The translations under genes were made by a program, and so were the position numbers. The notes beneath the pieces are model-generated. The model ran no database searches. It saw only the letters and a program-made list of their open reading frames with translations, and was not told the origin of the DNA. From NCBI RefSeq assembly GCF_013001025.1, contig NZ_CP053021.1:3624001-3688000 (forward strand): a stretch of 64,000 nt of DNA, written 5' to 3'. The stretch comes from Sphingobium yanoikuyae. GTDB lineage: Bacteria; Pseudomonadota; Alphaproteobacteria; Sphingomonadales; Sphingomonadaceae. Below are positions 25,241 to 35,621 of the stretch, piece after piece. How positions within the stretch are numbered: the stretch's first letter is position 1; every line of letters starts with the position of its first letter.

Positions 25241-25278
25241 GCGCGGTATCCCTTTCGCCTTTCGCAAAGGACTATCCG

Positions 25279-28200
25279 ATGCGTTTCTCCCGTTTCTTCA
25301 TCGACCGGCCGATCTTTGCCGCCGTCATCGCGGTGGTCATCACCGTGGTCGGTGCGCTCGCCTTCGTCGGCCTGCCGGTGTCCCAATATCCCGACATCGT
25401 GCCGCCCACGGTCACCGTGTCCGCCCAATATCCCGGCGCATCGGCCGAAACGGTCGCGTCGACCGTGGCCGCGCCGATCGAACAGGAAATCAACGGCGTC
25501 GACGACATGCTCTATCAGAGCAGCCAGTCGACGGGCGACGGCAAGGTCGTCATCACCGTCACCTTCAAGATCGGCACCGACCTGGATGCCGCGCAGGTGC
25601 TGGTGCAGAACCGCGTCGCCGTCGCCATCCCCCGCCTGCCCGAAGAGGTACAGCGGCTGGGCGTCGTGACGCGCAAGACCACGCCCGAATTCCTGATGGT
25701 CGTGAATTTGCAGTCGCCCGACGGCACTTATGATCGCGACTATATCTCCAACTATGCCCTGACCCAGGTACGCGACAGACTGGCTCGTCTGGATGGCGTG
25801 GGCGACGTGCAGCTGTTCGGTTCGCGCGATTATGCGATGCGCATCTGGATCGATCCCGATCGTGCCGCCGCGCTGGACCTGACTGCCGGCGAGATCGTCT
25901 CGGCGCTCCGCGCACAGAATGTCCAGGTATCGGCCGGTTCGATCGGCCAGCCACCCTATGACCGGGGCGAGGCCTTCCAGCTTGGCGTCGAGATGCAGGG
26001 CCGCCTGACCACGCCCGATCAGTTTTCCGACATCGTCATCCGTTCCGACGCCGATGGCCACCAGGTGCTCGTGCGCGATGTCGCCCGCGTCGAGCTGGGC
26101 GCGCAGGATTATGGCACCAACACCTATCTCAGCAACAAGCCGACGGTCGTCATCGCGACGATGCAGCGCCCCGGCTCCAACGCGCTCGACGCGGCGGAGA
26201 AGGTCAAGGCGGAGATGGAGCAACTGTCCAAGCGCTTCCCCAAGGGCCTGGAATATAGCATCATCTACAACCCCACCGAATTCATCAGCCAGTCGATCGA
26301 CGCCGTCTATCACACGCTGTTCGAAGCGGTGATCCTCGTCGTCATCGTCATCCTCATCTTCCTGCAGAACTGGCGCGCGGCGGTCATCCCGATCATCGCG
26401 ATCCCGGTCTCGCTGATCGGCACGGCAACGATGCTGGCTGCGGTCGGATACTCGCTCAATAACCTGTCGCTGTTCGGCCTGGTGCTGGCGATCGGCATCG
26501 TCGTCGATGACGCGATCGTCGTGGTCGAGAATGTCGAACGCAATATCGAAAATGGCATGAGCCCGCTGCAGGCGGCGCGCGTGTCGATGGACGAAGTGTC
26601 GACCGCGCTGATCGCGATCGTGCTGGTGCTGTGCGCCGTGTTCGTGCCGACTTTGTTCATCACCGGCATTTCCGGTGCCTTCTACCAGCAGTTCGCGGTC
26701 ACCATCTCGACCGCGACGGTCATCTCGCTGATCCTTTCGCTCACCCTGTCGCCGGCTGCAGCCGCCCTGCTGCTGAAGCCCAAACATGGAGCCCATGACC
26801 TCGACAATGCGCCGCGCTGGCGCCAGGTCGCGGCCAAGGCGGCGGATCGCTTCAACCAGGGCTTTGATCGGATGAGCGCGGGCTATGCGCGCCTCACCCG
26901 CTTCCTTGTCGCCCGGCCCAAGAAGATGCTGCTGACCTATGCCGGCCTGATCGCCGCCACCATCGCCCTGTTCTGGGTAACGCCCGGCGGCTTCATCCCG
27001 GCGCAGGACCAGGGTTATTTCCTGGCCGTCGTCCAGCTGCCTTCGGGCGCGTCGCTGGAGCGCACCGACAAGGTGACGCGCGAGGTCGCGGCGAAGATCC
27101 TGCCGATCAAGGGCCTGCGCGGCGCGGTGATGTTCGCCGGCTTCCACGGCCCGTCGCAGACGCAGGCGCCCAACAGCGCGGCGATCTACTTCCCGTTCAA
27201 GAGCTTTGCCGAACGCAAGGCGGAAGGCGCCACCTATGCCGGAATCATGGATCAGGCGAACAAGGCGGTTGCGGGCTATGACAAGGCGCGCATCCTGCTG
27301 GTGCCGCCGCCGCTGATCCAGGGCATCGGCTCGGCCGGTGGCTATCGCCTGATGCTGGAGGACCGGGAGGATCGCGGCTATGCGGAACTCAACAAGGTCG
27401 CCGGCGAACTGATCGGCAAGGCCAATCAGAGCCCCAGCCTGGCGCAGGTCTACACCCTGTTCGACGTCGGCACCCCGCGCATCTTCGCGGATGTCGATCG
27501 CCGCAAGGCCGATCTGCTGGGCGTGCCGCCAGAACGCGTGTTCGAAGCGATGCAGGTCTATCTCGGCTCTGCCTTCGTCAACGACTTCAACCTGCTCGGC
27601 CGCACCTATCGCGTGACCGCACAGGCCGATGCCGAACATCGCGGCACCGTGGCCGACATCGCCAACCTGAAGACCCGGTCGAACAGCGGCCAGATGGTGC
27701 CGATCGGTTCGGTCTCCACCTTCCGCGACAAGACCGGCCCCTATCGCGTGGTTCGCTATAATTTGCTGCCCGCGGTGGAAATCGATGGCGACACGGCGCC
27801 GGGCTATTCGTCGGGCCAGTCACTGAGCACGATGGAGAAGCTCGCCGACGCCGCCCCTGCCGGCTATGCCAGCGAATGGACCGGCGTTGCCTATCAGCAG
27901 ATCAGTGCCGGCAACACCGCAGGCATCGTCTTCGGCATGGCGGTCTTCTTCGTCTTCCTGGTGCTGGCGGCGCAATATGAAAGCCTGACCTTGCCGCTGT
28001 CGATCATCCTGATCGTGCCAATGTGCCTGTTCGCGGCCATGCTGGGCGTGAACCTGCGCGGGATGGATAATAATATCCTGACGCAGATCGGTCTGGTCGT
28101 GCTGATCGCCCTTGCCGCGAAGAACGCCATCCTGGTGGTCGAATTCGCCAAGCAGGCGGAAGAGGAACAGGGGCTGAGCCCGGTCGAGGCCGCGGTTCAG

Positions 28201-28467
28201 GCGGCGCAAACCCGTCTGCGCCCGATCCTGATGACCAGCTTCGCCTTCATCCTGGGGGCAGTGCCGCTGGTGATCGCCAGCGGGGCCGGTGCGGAACTGC
28301 GCCAGGCGCTGGGCACGGCAGTCTTCTTCGGCATGACCGGCGTGACGGCCTTCGGCCTGCTCTTCACCCCCACCTTCTATGTCGTGTGCCGCGCGCTGGG
28401 CGATCGTTTCGCCCGCCGCCGGCGCCCGGAGGCTGACGATGCTGCGGCATTGCAGCCGGCCGAATGA
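25279..28467 (+). CDS. RND multidrug efflux permease (HAE1, MexF/AcrB type)
   Basis: 1062 residues, the usual length. It opens with SRFFIDRPIFAAVIAVVITV, the standard TM1, and contains the central TM4 segment GLVLAIGIVVDDAIVVVENVERN with the two adjacent aspartates used for proton relay. Large periplasmic loops flank TM7, and GIVFGMAVFFVFLVLAAQYES begins the second bundle; AKNAILVVEFAKQ carries the TM10 lysine. This is the proton-driven pump of a tripartite drug or solvent exporter. Its end overlaps the next gene by 4 bp. Confidence 0.96.
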   Translation: MRFSRFFIDRPIFAAVIAVVITVVGALAFVGLPVSQYPDIVPPTVTVSAQYPGASAETVASTVAAPIEQEINGVDDMLYQSSQSTGDGKVVITVTFKIGTDLDAAQVLVQNRVAVAIPRLPEEVQRLGVVTRKTTPEFLMVVNLQSPDGTYDRDYISNYALTQVRDRLARLDGVGDVQLFGSRDYAMRIWIDPDRAAALDLTAGEIVSALRAQNVQVSAGSIGQPPYDRGEAFQLGVEMQGRLTTPDQFSDIVIRSDADGHQVLVRDVARVELGAQDYGTNTYLSNKPTVVIATMQRPGSNALDAAEKVKAEMEQLSKRFPKGLEYSIIYNPTEFISQSIDAVYHTLFEAVILVVIVILIFLQNWRAAVIPIIAIPVSLIGTATMLAAVGYSLNNLSLFGLVLAIGIVVDDAIVVVENVERNIENGMSPLQAARVSMDEVSTALIAIVLVLCAVFVPTLFITGISGAFYQQFAVTISTATVISLILSLTLSPAAAALLLKPKHGAHDLDNAPRWRQVAAKAADRFNQGFDRMSAGYARLTRFLVARPKKMLLTYAGLIAATIALFWVTPGGFIPAQDQGYFLAVVQLPSGASLERTDKVTREVAAKILPIKGLRGAVMFAGFHGPSQTQAPNSAAIYFPFKSFAERKAEGATYAGIMDQANKAVAGYDKARILLVPPPLIQGIGSAGGYRLMLEDREDRGYAELNKVAGELIGKANQSPSLAQVYTLFDVGTPRIFADVDRRKADLLGVPPERVFEAMQVYLGSAFVNDFNLLGRTYRVTAQADAEHRGTVADIANLKTRSNSGQMVPIGSVSTFRDKTGPYRVVRYNLLPAVEIDGDTAPGYSSGQSLSTMEKLADAAPAGYASEWTGVAYQQISAGNTAGIVFGMAVFFVFLVLAAQYESLTLPLSIILIVPMCLFAAMLGVNLRGMDNNILTQIGLVVLIALAAKNAILVVEFAKQAEEEQGLSPVEAAVQAAQTRLRPILMTSFAFILGAVPLVIASGAGAELRQALGTAVFFGMTGVTAFGLLFTPTFYVVCRALGDRFARRRRPEADDAAALQPAE

Positions 28468-29885
28468 GGACAAAAGCCATGACAAGGAACCTGATTGCCC
28501 TGTTGCTCGGCGCCAGTGCGCTGACGGCCTGCGCCGCCGGGCCGGATTACAAGGCGCCCGCCACCCCGACGACAGCCGCCGCCCCCTTCATCGGGGCGGC
28601 AAGCCCGGCGGTCGCCCAGAGCGCCGCCGACGACCATTGGTGGCGGCTCTATAATGACCCGCTGCTCGACGGACTGGTCGGCGATGCGCTGAAGGCCAAT
28701 ACCGACATCCGCGTCGCCGTCGCCCGGCTGGAACGCGCCCGCGCCCAGTTGCGCGGCGCCCGCTCCGACCGGCTGCCCAGCACCAATATCAGCGGCTCCC
28801 CGACCTATGGCCGGGTGTCGCAGGCCCAGACCCTGCCCGGCATGGACCGGGAAAACTGGACCGTCGATATGGGGCTGGACGTCGCCTATGAGGTCGACCT
28901 GTTCGGCCGGGTGAAGCGCAGCATAGAGGCCGCGCGCGGCGATGTCGGCGCGGCTGAGGCCGATGCCGATGCGGTCCGCGTTGCCGTGGTCGCCGATACG
29001 GTGCGCGCCTATGTCGACGCCACCGCCTCGGCCCAGCGGCTTGCCGTCGCGAAGGAAACGGTCGACCTGCTCGACAAGTCGATCCACATCACCAGCGCCC
29101 GCTTCGACGCCGGCCGGTCCGACCGGCTGGACGTGATCCGCGTGACGACCCTGCGCGAACAGCAGCAGGCGCTGATCCCCAATCTGGTCGCGGATCGCAA
29201 TGCCGCGCTGTTCCGGTTGGCGACGCTGACCGGACGCACGCCGCAGGAGCTACCCGCATCCGTCCAGAACGCGACCGTGACACCGAATGTGACACAGCCG
29301 ATCCCGGTCGGCGATGGCCAGGCGTTGCTCGCCCGGCGGCCGGACGTGCGCGCGGCCGAACGGCGGCTGGCGGCCGACACGGCGCGGGTCGGCGTGGCCA
29401 CCGCCGATCTCTATCCGCGCATCACGCTGGGCGGATCGATCGGCACCACGGCGGTCGGCGGCGGCAATCTGTTTGGCGCCGGGCCGCTCAACTTCCTGCT
29501 GGGGCCGTTGATCAGCTGGGCCTTCCCCAATCAGGAAGCCAATCGCGCGAAGATCGCGGCAGCCAAGGCGGATGGCGACGCCTCGCTCGCCGCCTTTGAC
29601 GGCACGGTGCTGCAGGCGCTGGAGGAAACCGAGACGGCGCTGTCCACTTACGCCAATGCGCTGGAACGGCGCGCGACGCTGCAGTCGGCGCGGGACGAGG
29701 CAGCACGTGCTGCGCGGATCAGCCTGGCGCGCCAGCGCGAGGGGCAGATCGACTTCCTGACCGTGCTCGACGCGCTGCGCACCCAGGCATCGGCCGACGC
29801 GGACCTGGCAACCGCCAATCGCGCCGTCGCCTTTGCTCAGGTGGACCTGTTCCGCGCCCTGGGCGGCGGCTGGACTACCACCTGA
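28464..29885 (+). CDS. Efflux outer-membrane lipoprotein, NodT/OprM family
   Basis: 473 residues. A lipobox (LTAC, C23) follows a short signal peptide, so the mature protein is lipid-anchored. The rest is two OEP repeats, with the typical opening GPDYKAPATP and WWRLYNDPLLDGLV and the LPST(N) and ARRPDVRAAERRLAADTARVG segments. It forms the outer-membrane channel for the pump. The start used overlaps the permease stop (ATGA); an ATG 15 bp later would also preserve the signal peptide. It contains copy 3 of the 18-bp motif. Confidence 0.94.
   Translation: MRTKAMTRNLIALLLGASALTACAAGPDYKAPATPTTAAAPFIGAASPAVAQSAADDHWWRLYNDPLLDGLVGDALKANTDIRVAVARLERARAQLRGARSDRLPSTNISGSPTYGRVSQAQTLPGMDRENWTVDMGLDVAYEVDLFGRVKRSIEAARGDVGAAEADADAVRVAVVADTVRAYVDATASAQRLAVAKETVDLLDKSIHITSARFDAGRSDRLDVIRVTTLREQQQALIPNLVADRNAALFRLATLTGRTPQELPASVQNATVTPNVTQPIPVGDGQALLARRPDVRAAERRLAADTARVGVATADLYPRITLGGSIGTTAVGGGNLFGAGPLNFLLGPLISWAFPNQEANRAKIAAAKADGDASLAAFDGTVLQALEETETALSTYANALERRATLQSARDEAARAARISLARQREGQIDFLTVLDALRTQASADADLATANRAVAFAQVDLFRALGGGWTTT
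29278..29295 (+). repeat. 18-bp repeated motif, copy 3
   Basis: TGACACCGAATGTGACAC inside the NodT-family gene, coding part of TVTPNVTQ. It differs from copies 1 and 2 at one base only. Confidence 0.8.
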
Positions 29886-29891
29886 TACAGA

Positions 29892-29925
29892 AAAGGGCGG
29901 CGTTTCAAAACGCCGCCCTTTTTTT
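29892..29925. terminator. Bidirectional terminator of efflux operon and nitroreductase
   Basis: GGGCGGCGTTT (29895-29905) and AAACGCCGCCC (29908-29918) form a near-continuous stem with A residues before and T7 after. It serves the plus-strand efflux operon; on the other strand it lies directly after the nitroreductase stop. Confidence 0.85.
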
Positions 29926-30518
29926 CAGACGATGAAGTTGCCCTGATGGGCGAATGTCTCGATCTCATGCCGGCCGCTCGGCGCCTCGCGCGCCTGCAGC
30001 GCTTCGGGCAGGCTGGCCTTGTCACCCTGCCGCCCGATCGCGATCGCCGCCTCGATCCGGAAACGCTCCGGCACCGCCAGTTCGGCGCGCGCCTTGTCGA
30101 AATCGACGCCGGTCATCGCATGGGTATGATAGCCAAGCCGCGTCGCTTGGAGCGCCAGCGTCGCCCAGGCCGCACCCGCATCGAAGCTGTGGCTGTGCGA
30201 GGGCTTGTAATCTTCCGATCCCGGCGCGGCCATCAGCGTGTCGGAAATGACGAAGACCAGCGCGCCGGCATGCTGCACCCAGCCCTGATTGAACGGAAAG
30301 AGCAGGTCGAGGAAGCGCGCCCAGTCGGCGCTGTCGCGATGGGCATAGAGGAAGCGCCAGGGCTGGTAATTGAACGCTGAGGGCGCCCAGCGGGCGGCAT
30401 CGAACAGCGTATCGATATCTGCCTGGGGGATCGCGGAGCCGTCAAAGGCGCGGGGCGACCAGCGCTCCAGGATCAGCGGATCGACGGGACGGGTAACTTC
30501 GCGCGGGCTGGTGGCCAT
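29925..30518 (-). CDS. Nitroreductase-family FMN oxidoreductase
   Basis: 197 residues from the ATG at 30518, preferred over the ATG 15 bp earlier because AAGGAG sits properly before it and would be coding otherwise. ERWSPRAFDGSAIPQADIDTLFDAARWAPSAFN is the usual FMN-binding start of the family (quoted parts: SPRAFDG, ARWAPSAFNYQPWRFLY), and the C-terminal region has AIAIGRQGD. Such enzymes reduce nitro groups, quinones or enones with NAD(P)H. It is transcribed toward the efflux operon. Confidence 0.88.
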   Translation of the reverse strand: MATSPREVTRPVDPLILERWSPRAFDGSAIPQADIDTLFDAARWAPSAFNYQPWRFLYAHRDSADWARFLDLLFPFNQGWVQHAGALVFVISDTLMAAPGSEDYKPSHSHSFDAGAAWATLALQATRLGYHTHAMTGVDFDKARAELAVPERFRIEAAIAIGRQGDKASLPEALQAREAPSGRHEIETFAHQGNFIV

Positions 30519-30641
30519 CTGGATCTCCTTCAAGGCGATGACGCGATCGGCGCGCCATGCTGTTGGAAATCTATCTAGCGGATGTTCCGCCGCTGCGAAG
30601 AGGCGTTGGACTTTCGCCCTGGAAACACAGGGTTTCCCCGA

Positions 30642-30809
30642 TCAGGCGCAGGCATCCTGCGGCTGGCGTTCGCGATCGCTACGCGACATGGGCGCGCTAC
30701 GGTCATCGGCATCGCGCTCGAACAGCACGACGGCAGGCTCCCTGAAAAGGGCCTGCGCCAGCCGATCGCGCAGGCGCGTCAACGGTCCGTCCTGATCCTG
30801 ATAGGCCAT
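30642..30809 (-). CDS. Small predicted protein, 55 residues
   Basis: Minus-strand ATG at 30809 with GAGAGGA about 8 bp upstream opens a 55-codon frame ending TGA. The product is charged and Gln/Arg/Asp-rich (starts MAYQDQDGPLTRLRDRLAQAL), with no signal or membrane segment. I do not recognise it. The ribosome site and clean start favour a gene; the small size and lack of a known family leave doubt. Confidence 0.45.
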   Translation of the reverse strand: MAYQDQDGPLTRLRDRLAQALFREPAVVLFERDADDRSAPMSRSDRERQPQDACA

Positions 30810-31053
30810 ATGTGCGTCCTCTCTGCCGACTCGGGCGGCTTATCTACCGATGGTATAGAGAATCGTCCCCCAAGCAATGCTGGCCGTCGCGGTAGAAAAG
30901 CTATCCGTCCCGGCCCCTTCGGAAAATCATACGCAAATACTATGCAGCCGCCCCGGCCCGCGTCTCGCATTCAAACGGAAGAGGGGCCTAATCGGGCGCT
31001 CGCTAACGACCCGGTCCGCCTCCCGCGGCGGGCGTGATGCGGGAGTTACCCCC

Positions 31054-31137
31054 ATGCAGGATCTCTTGTGGATCGGCATCATCCTGGCGCTCACGGCGGC
31101 TAGCCTCGGCTATGTCCGGCTGTGCGGCGACGCCTGA
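31054..31137 (+). CDS. Small membrane peptide at the head of the kdp operon
   Basis: 27 residues, ATG at 31054 after GCGGGAG. A single hydrophobic helix (LLWIGIILALTAASLGYV) is followed by a short polar end with one cysteine (RLCGDA). It lies 12 bp before kdpF. Similar one-helix peptides precede kdpF in other proteobacterial kdp operons as I recall; a function is not known. It may be a second accessory subunit of the K+ pump. Confidence 0.65.
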   Translation: MQDLLWIGIILALTAASLGYVRLCGDA

Positions 31138-31149
31138 AGGAGGGATGCC

Positions 31150-31239
31150 ATGACCATCGACCTCTGGCTCGCGGCGATCACCGCCGCCGGGCTTCTCGTC
31201 TATCTCGTTGCCGTGCTCGCACGGCCTGAACGCTTTTAA
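31150..31239 (+). CDS. kdpF: K+-transporting ATPase small subunit KdpF
   Basis: 29 residues, exactly the size of E. coli KdpF, with one transmembrane helix (LWLAAITAAGLLVYLVAVLA) and the typical end RPERF. KdpF stabilises the KdpFABC complex in the inner membrane. It sits 12 bp before kdpA. Confidence 0.88.
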   Translation: MTIDLWLAAITAAGLLVYLVAVLARPERF

Positions 31240-31251
31240 GGGGGGCCGCAC

Positions 31252-32955
31252 ATGACCTTCCAGGGATGGCTGCTGATCGCGGCCTTTGTCGGCATCTTGC
31301 TGGCGCTCACCAAGCCGATGGGCCTGTGGCTGTTCGCCCTTTATGAGGGCCGCCGCACGCCGCTCCATGCTGTGTTCGGCCCGGTCGAGCGGGGCTTCTA
31401 CAAACTGTCGGGGATTGATCCCGACGCTGAGCAGAGCTGGCGCCGCTACGCGGTTCACATGCTGATCTTCAACGTCGCGCTGCTGCTCTTCACCTATGCG
31501 GTGCTGCGCCTGCAGGGGCTGCTGCCGCTCAACCCGCAAGGCTTTGCCGGCACCAGCAGCGACCTCGCCTTCAACACGGCGGTCAGCTTCACCACCAACA
31601 CCAACTGGCAAAGCTATTCGGGCGAGTCGACCATGTCGAACCTGGCCCAAATGCTAGGCCTCACCATCCACAATTTCCTGTCGGCCGCCACCGGCATTGC
31701 CCTCGCTTTCGCCCTGTTCCGTGGCTTTGCCCGGCGCAGCGCATCGACGATCGGCAATTTCTGGGCCGACGTCACCCGCGTGACCCTCTATCTGCTGCTG
31801 CCGATCTGCATCGTCTATGCCCTGTTCCTGATCGCGAGCGGCGTGCCGCAGACGCTGGCCGGGTCGGTCGACGTGACCACGCTGGAAGGCGTGAAGCAGA
31901 CCCTGGCGCTCGGCCCCGTCGCCAGCCAGGAAGCGATCAAGATGCTGGGCACCAATGGCGGCGGCTTCTTCAACGCCAACAGCGCCCATCCCTTCGAGAA
32001 TCCGACCGCGCTCACCAATCTGGTGCAGATGCTGTCGATCTTCGTGATCGGCTTTGGCCTGACCTGGACCTTCGGCAAGGCTGTCGGCAATCCGCGCCAG
32101 GGCTGGGCGATCCTCGCCGCCATGCTGGTGATCTTCCTCGCCGGCGTCACCGTCACCTATTGGCAGGAAGCAGCCGGCAACCCGGTGCTCCACAATCTGG
32201 GCGTTGCCGGTGGCAATATGGAGGGCAAGGAAGTCCGCTTCGGCATCGCCGCTTCCGCCCTTTTCTCGGTCGTCACCACGGCGGCAAGCTGCGGCGCGGT
32301 CAACGCCATGCATGACAGCTTCACCGCGCTGGGTGGCATGATCCCGCTGTTCAACATCCAGCTGGGCGAAGTCGTGATCGGCGGCGTCGGCGCAGGCATC
32401 TACGGCTTCCTGCTGTTTGCCATCCTGGCCGTGTTCGTCGCGGGCCTGATGGTCGGCCGCACGCCGGAATATGTCGGCAAGAAGATCGAGAGCCGCGAAG
32501 TCAAGCTGGCCGTGCTCGCCATTGCCGTGCTGCCTTTGATCATCCTGGGCTTCACCGCCATCGCCAGCGTCACCGACGCGGGCCTGGCCGGTCCGCTCAA
32601 CAAGGGACCGCATGGCTTCAGCGAGATCCTCTACGCCTTCACCAGCGCCGTCGGCAACAATGGCTCGGCCTTTGCCGGCCTGTCGGCCAACAGCCCCTTC
32701 TATAACGGGATGCTGGGCGTCGCGATGTGGATCGGCCGCTTCTTCATCATCATTCCCATGCTGGCCATCGCGGGCAGCCTGGCCGCGAAGAAATATACGC
32801 CCGAAACCGCCGGCAGCTTCCCCACCACCGGAGCGCTGTGGACCGGTCTGCTGGTCGGCATCGTGCTGATCGTGGGCGGCCTGACCTTCCTGCCCAGCCT
32901 CGCCCTTGGCCCCATCGCCGATCATCTCGCGATGATCCGTGGCCAGCTTTTCTAA
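31252..32955 (+). CDS. kdpA: K+-transporting ATPase subunit A (channel-like)
   Basis: 567 residues with ten or so hydrophobic segments in four repeats. Selectivity-filter-like loops are visible: [41 protein letters not shown] and [13 protein letters not shown]. KdpA selects K+ and passes it to KdpB. RBS GGGGGG precedes the ATG. Length and motifs are normal. Confidence 0.96.
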   Translation: MTFQGWLLIAAFVGILLALTKPMGLWLFALYEGRRTPLHAVFGPVERGFYKLSGIDPDAEQSWRRYAVHMLIFNVALLLFTYAVLRLQGLLPLNPQGFAGTSSDLAFNTAVSFTTNTNWQSYSGESTMSNLAQMLGLTIHNFLSAATGIALAFALFRGFARRSASTIGNFWADVTRVTLYLLLPICIVYALFLIASGVPQTLAGSVDVTTLEGVKQTLALGPVASQEAIKMLGTNGGGFFNANSAHPFENPTALTNLVQMLSIFVIGFGLTWTFGKAVGNPRQGWAILAAMLVIFLAGVTVTYWQEAAGNPVLHNLGVAGGNMEGKEVRFGIAASALFSVVTTAASCGAVNAMHDSFTALGGMIPLFNIQLGEVVIGGVGAGIYGFLLFAILAVFVAGLMVGRTPEYVGKKIESREVKLAVLAIAVLPLIILGFTAIASVTDAGLAGPLNKGPHGFSEILYAFTSAVGNNGSAFAGLSANSPFYNGMLGVAMWIGRFFIIIPMLAIAGSLAAKKYTPETAGSFPTTGALWTGLLVGIVLIVGGLTFLPSLALGPIADHLAMIRGQLF

Positions 32956-32967
32956 GGATCCCATGCC

Positions 32968-35016
32968 ATGGCCCGGTCCTCTGACAAATCCGAACAAAAA
33001 TCGCTCTTCACGGCGGACCTGATCGTCCCGGCTTGTCGAGACGCCTTCCGCAAACTCAATCCCAAGGAACTGATCCGCAACCCGGTGATGTTCACCACCG
33101 CGATCGTCGCGGTCCTGCTGACCGTCCTGCTCCTTGTCGGGCAGGACAGCCTGGCCGTCGGCTTCAAGCTGCAACTGGTGATCTGGCTCTGGCTCACGGT
33201 CCTCTTCGGCACCTTTGCCGAGGCGCTGGCAGAAGGCCGCGGCAAGGCGCAGGCCGCCTCGCTGCGCGCGACCAAGGCGGACCTGACCGCCAAGCGGCTG
33301 AAGGGCCATGGCGAAAGCTATGAAAATGTCGCCGCCAGCGCGCTGAAGCTGGGCGACGTAGTGCTGGTCCAGACCGGCGATCTGATCCCGTCCGATGGCG
33401 AAGTCGTCTCCGGCGTCGCCTCCGTCAACGAAGCGGCCATTACCGGCGAATCCGCGCCGGTGATCCGCGAGGCGGGCGGCGACCGTTCGGCCGTGACGGC
33501 GGGCACCCGCGTCATTTCCGACGAGATCCGCGTCCGCGTCACCGTCAATCCCGGCCAAGGCTTTCTCGATCGCATGATCGCGCTGGTCGAGGGTGCGGAG
33601 CGGCAGAAGACGCCGAACGAGATCGCCCTCACCCTGTTGCTGGTCGGCCTGACCATCATCTTCCTGATCGCGGTCGGCACCATCCCCAGCTTCGCCAGCT
33701 ATGCCGGCGGCGCCATTCCGGTGGCGATCCTGGCGGCGCTGCTGATTACCCTGATCCCGACCACCATCGCCGCCCTTCTGTCGGCGATCGGCATTGCCGG
33801 CATGGACCGTCTGGTGCGCTTCAATGTGCTCGCCAAGTCGGGCCGCGCGGTCGAGGCGGCGGGCGACATCGACGTGCTGCTGCTGGACAAGACCGGCACC
33901 ATCACCGTGGGTGATCGCCAGGCGACCGAATTCCGTCCGGTTGGCGGTGCCACCCCGGCCCAGCTCGCACAAGCCGCGCTGCTCGCCAGCCTGGCCGACG
34001 AGACGCCCGAGGGCCGTTCGATCGTGCTGCTGGCCCGCGAAGGCTTCAACCAGTCGGTAGACGCCCTGCCCGCCAATGCGGAGATCATTCCCTTCACCGC
34101 CCAGACCCGGATTTCCGGCGTCATCCTCGACGGATCGACGATCCAGAAGGGGGCGGTGGATTCGGTGCTGAAGGCCAATCCGGGCCTGGGTTCCACCCCG
34201 GTCGCCAACGAACTGCGCCGCATCACCGACGAGATCGCCCGTGCCGGCGGCACCCCGCTGGCGGTGGCCAAGGACGGCAAGCTGCTGGGCGCGATCTTCC
34301 TCAAGGACATCGTCAAGGCCGGCATCCGGGAACGGTTCGGCGAACTGCGCCAGATGGGCATCCGCACTGTGATGATCACCGGCGACAACCCGCTGACCGC
34401 CGCCAGCATCGCGGCCGAGGCCGGGGTCGACGACTTCCTGGCGCAGGCAACGCCGGAAGACAAGCTGGCCCTGATCCGCAAGGAACAGCAAGGCGGTCGC
34501 CTGGTCGCGATGTGCGGCGACGGCACCAACGACGCCCCTGCCCTGGCGCAGGCCGATGTCGGCGTCGCCATGAACACCGGGACCCAGGCTGCCCGCGAAG
34601 CCGGCAACATGGTCGACCTGGACAGCGATCCGACCAAGCTGATCGAGGTGGTGGGTCTGGGCAAGCAGCTGCTGATGACGCGCGGCGCGCTCACGACCTT
34701 CTCGGTCGCCAATGACGTGGCCAAATATTTCGCGATCATCCCGGCCATGTTCGTGGCGCTCTATCCGGGCCTTGGCATCCTCAACGTCATGGGGCTGGCC
34801 ACGCCGGAAAGCGCGATCCTGTCGGCGATCATCTTCAACGCGCTGATCATTCCCTGTCTGGTGCCGCTGGCGCTCAAGGGCGTGACCTATCGCCCGATCG
34901 GCGCCGGTCCGCTGCTGGCCCGCAACCTCGCAATCTATGGCCTGGGTGGCCTGATCGCGCCGTTTGCCGGGATCAAGCTGATCGACCTTGCCGTCAACGG
35001 CCTCGGCCTCGCCTGA
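32968..35016 (+). CDS. kdpB: K+-transporting P-type ATPase subunit B
   Basis: 682 residues. The phosphorylated aspartate is D307 in DKTGTIT, the same number as in E. coli KdpB. The actuator loop ([12 protein letters not shown]), nucleotide domain (KGAVDSVL) and hinge ([22 protein letters not shown]) are all present. It hydrolyses ATP to drive high-affinity K+ uptake. Gene spacing is 12 bp to kdpA and 14 bp to kdpC. Confidence 0.97.
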   Translation: MARSSDKSEQKSLFTADLIVPACRDAFRKLNPKELIRNPVMFTTAIVAVLLTVLLLVGQDSLAVGFKLQLVIWLWLTVLFGTFAEALAEGRGKAQAASLRATKADLTAKRLKGHGESYENVAASALKLGDVVLVQTGDLIPSDGEVVSGVASVNEAAITGESAPVIREAGGDRSAVTAGTRVISDEIRVRVTVNPGQGFLDRMIALVEGAERQKTPNEIALTLLLVGLTIIFLIAVGTIPSFASYAGGAIPVAILAALLITLIPTTIAALLSAIGIAGMDRLVRFNVLAKSGRAVEAAGDIDVLLLDKTGTITVGDRQATEFRPVGGATPAQLAQAALLASLADETPEGRSIVLLAREGFNQSVDALPANAEIIPFTAQTRISGVILDGSTIQKGAVDSVLKANPGLGSTPVANELRRITDEIARAGGTPLAVAKDGKLLGAIFLKDIVKAGIRERFGELRQMGIRTVMITGDNPLTAASIAAEAGVDDFLAQATPEDKLALIRKEQQGGRLVAMCGDGTNDAPALAQADVGVAMNTGTQAAREAGNMVDLDSDPTKLIEVVGLGKQLLMTRGALTTFSVANDVAKYFAIIPAMFVALYPGLGILNVMGLATPESAILSAIIFNALIIPCLVPLALKGVTYRPIGAGPLLARNLAIYGLGGLIAPFAGIKLIDLAVNGLGLA

Positions 35017-35030
35017 GGAAGGACAAAGTC

Positions 35031-35621
35031 ATGTTTACCGATTTCAAATCCGCTTTGCGTCCGGCCCTGACCATGACGCTGCTCTTCGCCCTGCTGCTGG
35101 GCATTGCCTATCCGCTGGCGCTGACCGGCATCGGCCAGGCGGTGTTCCCGTCCCAGGCCAATGGCAGCCTGGTCGAGGACCAGGGCAAGGTCGTCGGCTC
35201 GACCATCATCGGTCAGGCCTTCACCTCGGACATCTATTTCCACAGCCGTCCGTCGGCGGCGGGCAAGGGCTATGACGGCCTTGCCTCCTCCGGCTCCAAC
35301 TATGGTCCGACCAGCCAGGCGCTGGCCGACCGCGTCAAGACCGACGTCGAGACTCTTCAAGCTGCTACACCTGGTCGTTTTGTTCCGTCCGATCTGGTGA
35401 CCACCTCTGCCTCGGGGCTTGACCCCCATATCAGCCCCGAGGCAGCTTTTTATCAGGTCGATCGCGTCGCCGCCGCGCGCGGGATCGATGCGGCGCGCGT
35501 CCGCAGCCTGGTGGAAAAGAGCGTCGAGCAGCCCCTGCTGGGCTTCATCGGCGAACCCCGCGTCAATCTGTTCGATCTCAATCGACGGCTGGATGCAATT
35601 GACGCTAAACGGACCAAGTGA
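35031..35621 (+). CDS. kdpC: K+-transporting ATPase subunit C
   Basis: 196 residues, one N-terminal transmembrane helix (about 9-30) and a periplasmic domain with [21 protein letters not shown] and [22 protein letters not shown], both conserved in KdpC. Codons for residues about 106-127 are unlike the rest of the locus (CTT, CAA, GCT, ACA, CCT, GGT, CGT, TTT and GTT crowd together), giving a low-GC patch at 35350-35390. A perfect hairpin with a T run follows inside the gene. The protein itself looks intact. Confidence 0.95.
   Translation: MFTDFKSALRPALTMTLLFALLLGIAYPLALTGIGQAVFPSQANGSLVEDQGKVVGSTIIGQAFTSDIYFHSRPSAAGKGYDGLASSGSNYGPTSQALADRVKTDVETLQAATPGRFVPSDLVTTSASGLDPHISPEAAFYQVDRVAAARGIDAARVRSLVEKSVEQPLLGFIGEPRVNLFDLNRRLDAIDAKRTK
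35407..35451 (+). terminator. Terminator-like hairpin inside kdpC
   Basis: CTGCCTCGGGGCT (35407-35419) pairs perfectly with AGCCCCGAGGCAG (35433-35445), a 13-bp stem with a 13-base loop, followed by CTTTTT. It lies in the conserved [14 protein letters not shown] coding region, 170 bp before the kdpC stop. Confidence 0.5.

Noticed and set aside
30534..31053. Several short plus-strand frames between nitroreductase and kdp
   Set aside because: They lack ribosome sites and overlap each other. I kept only the 55-codon minus-strand frame, and saw no convincing kdp promoter in this stretch.
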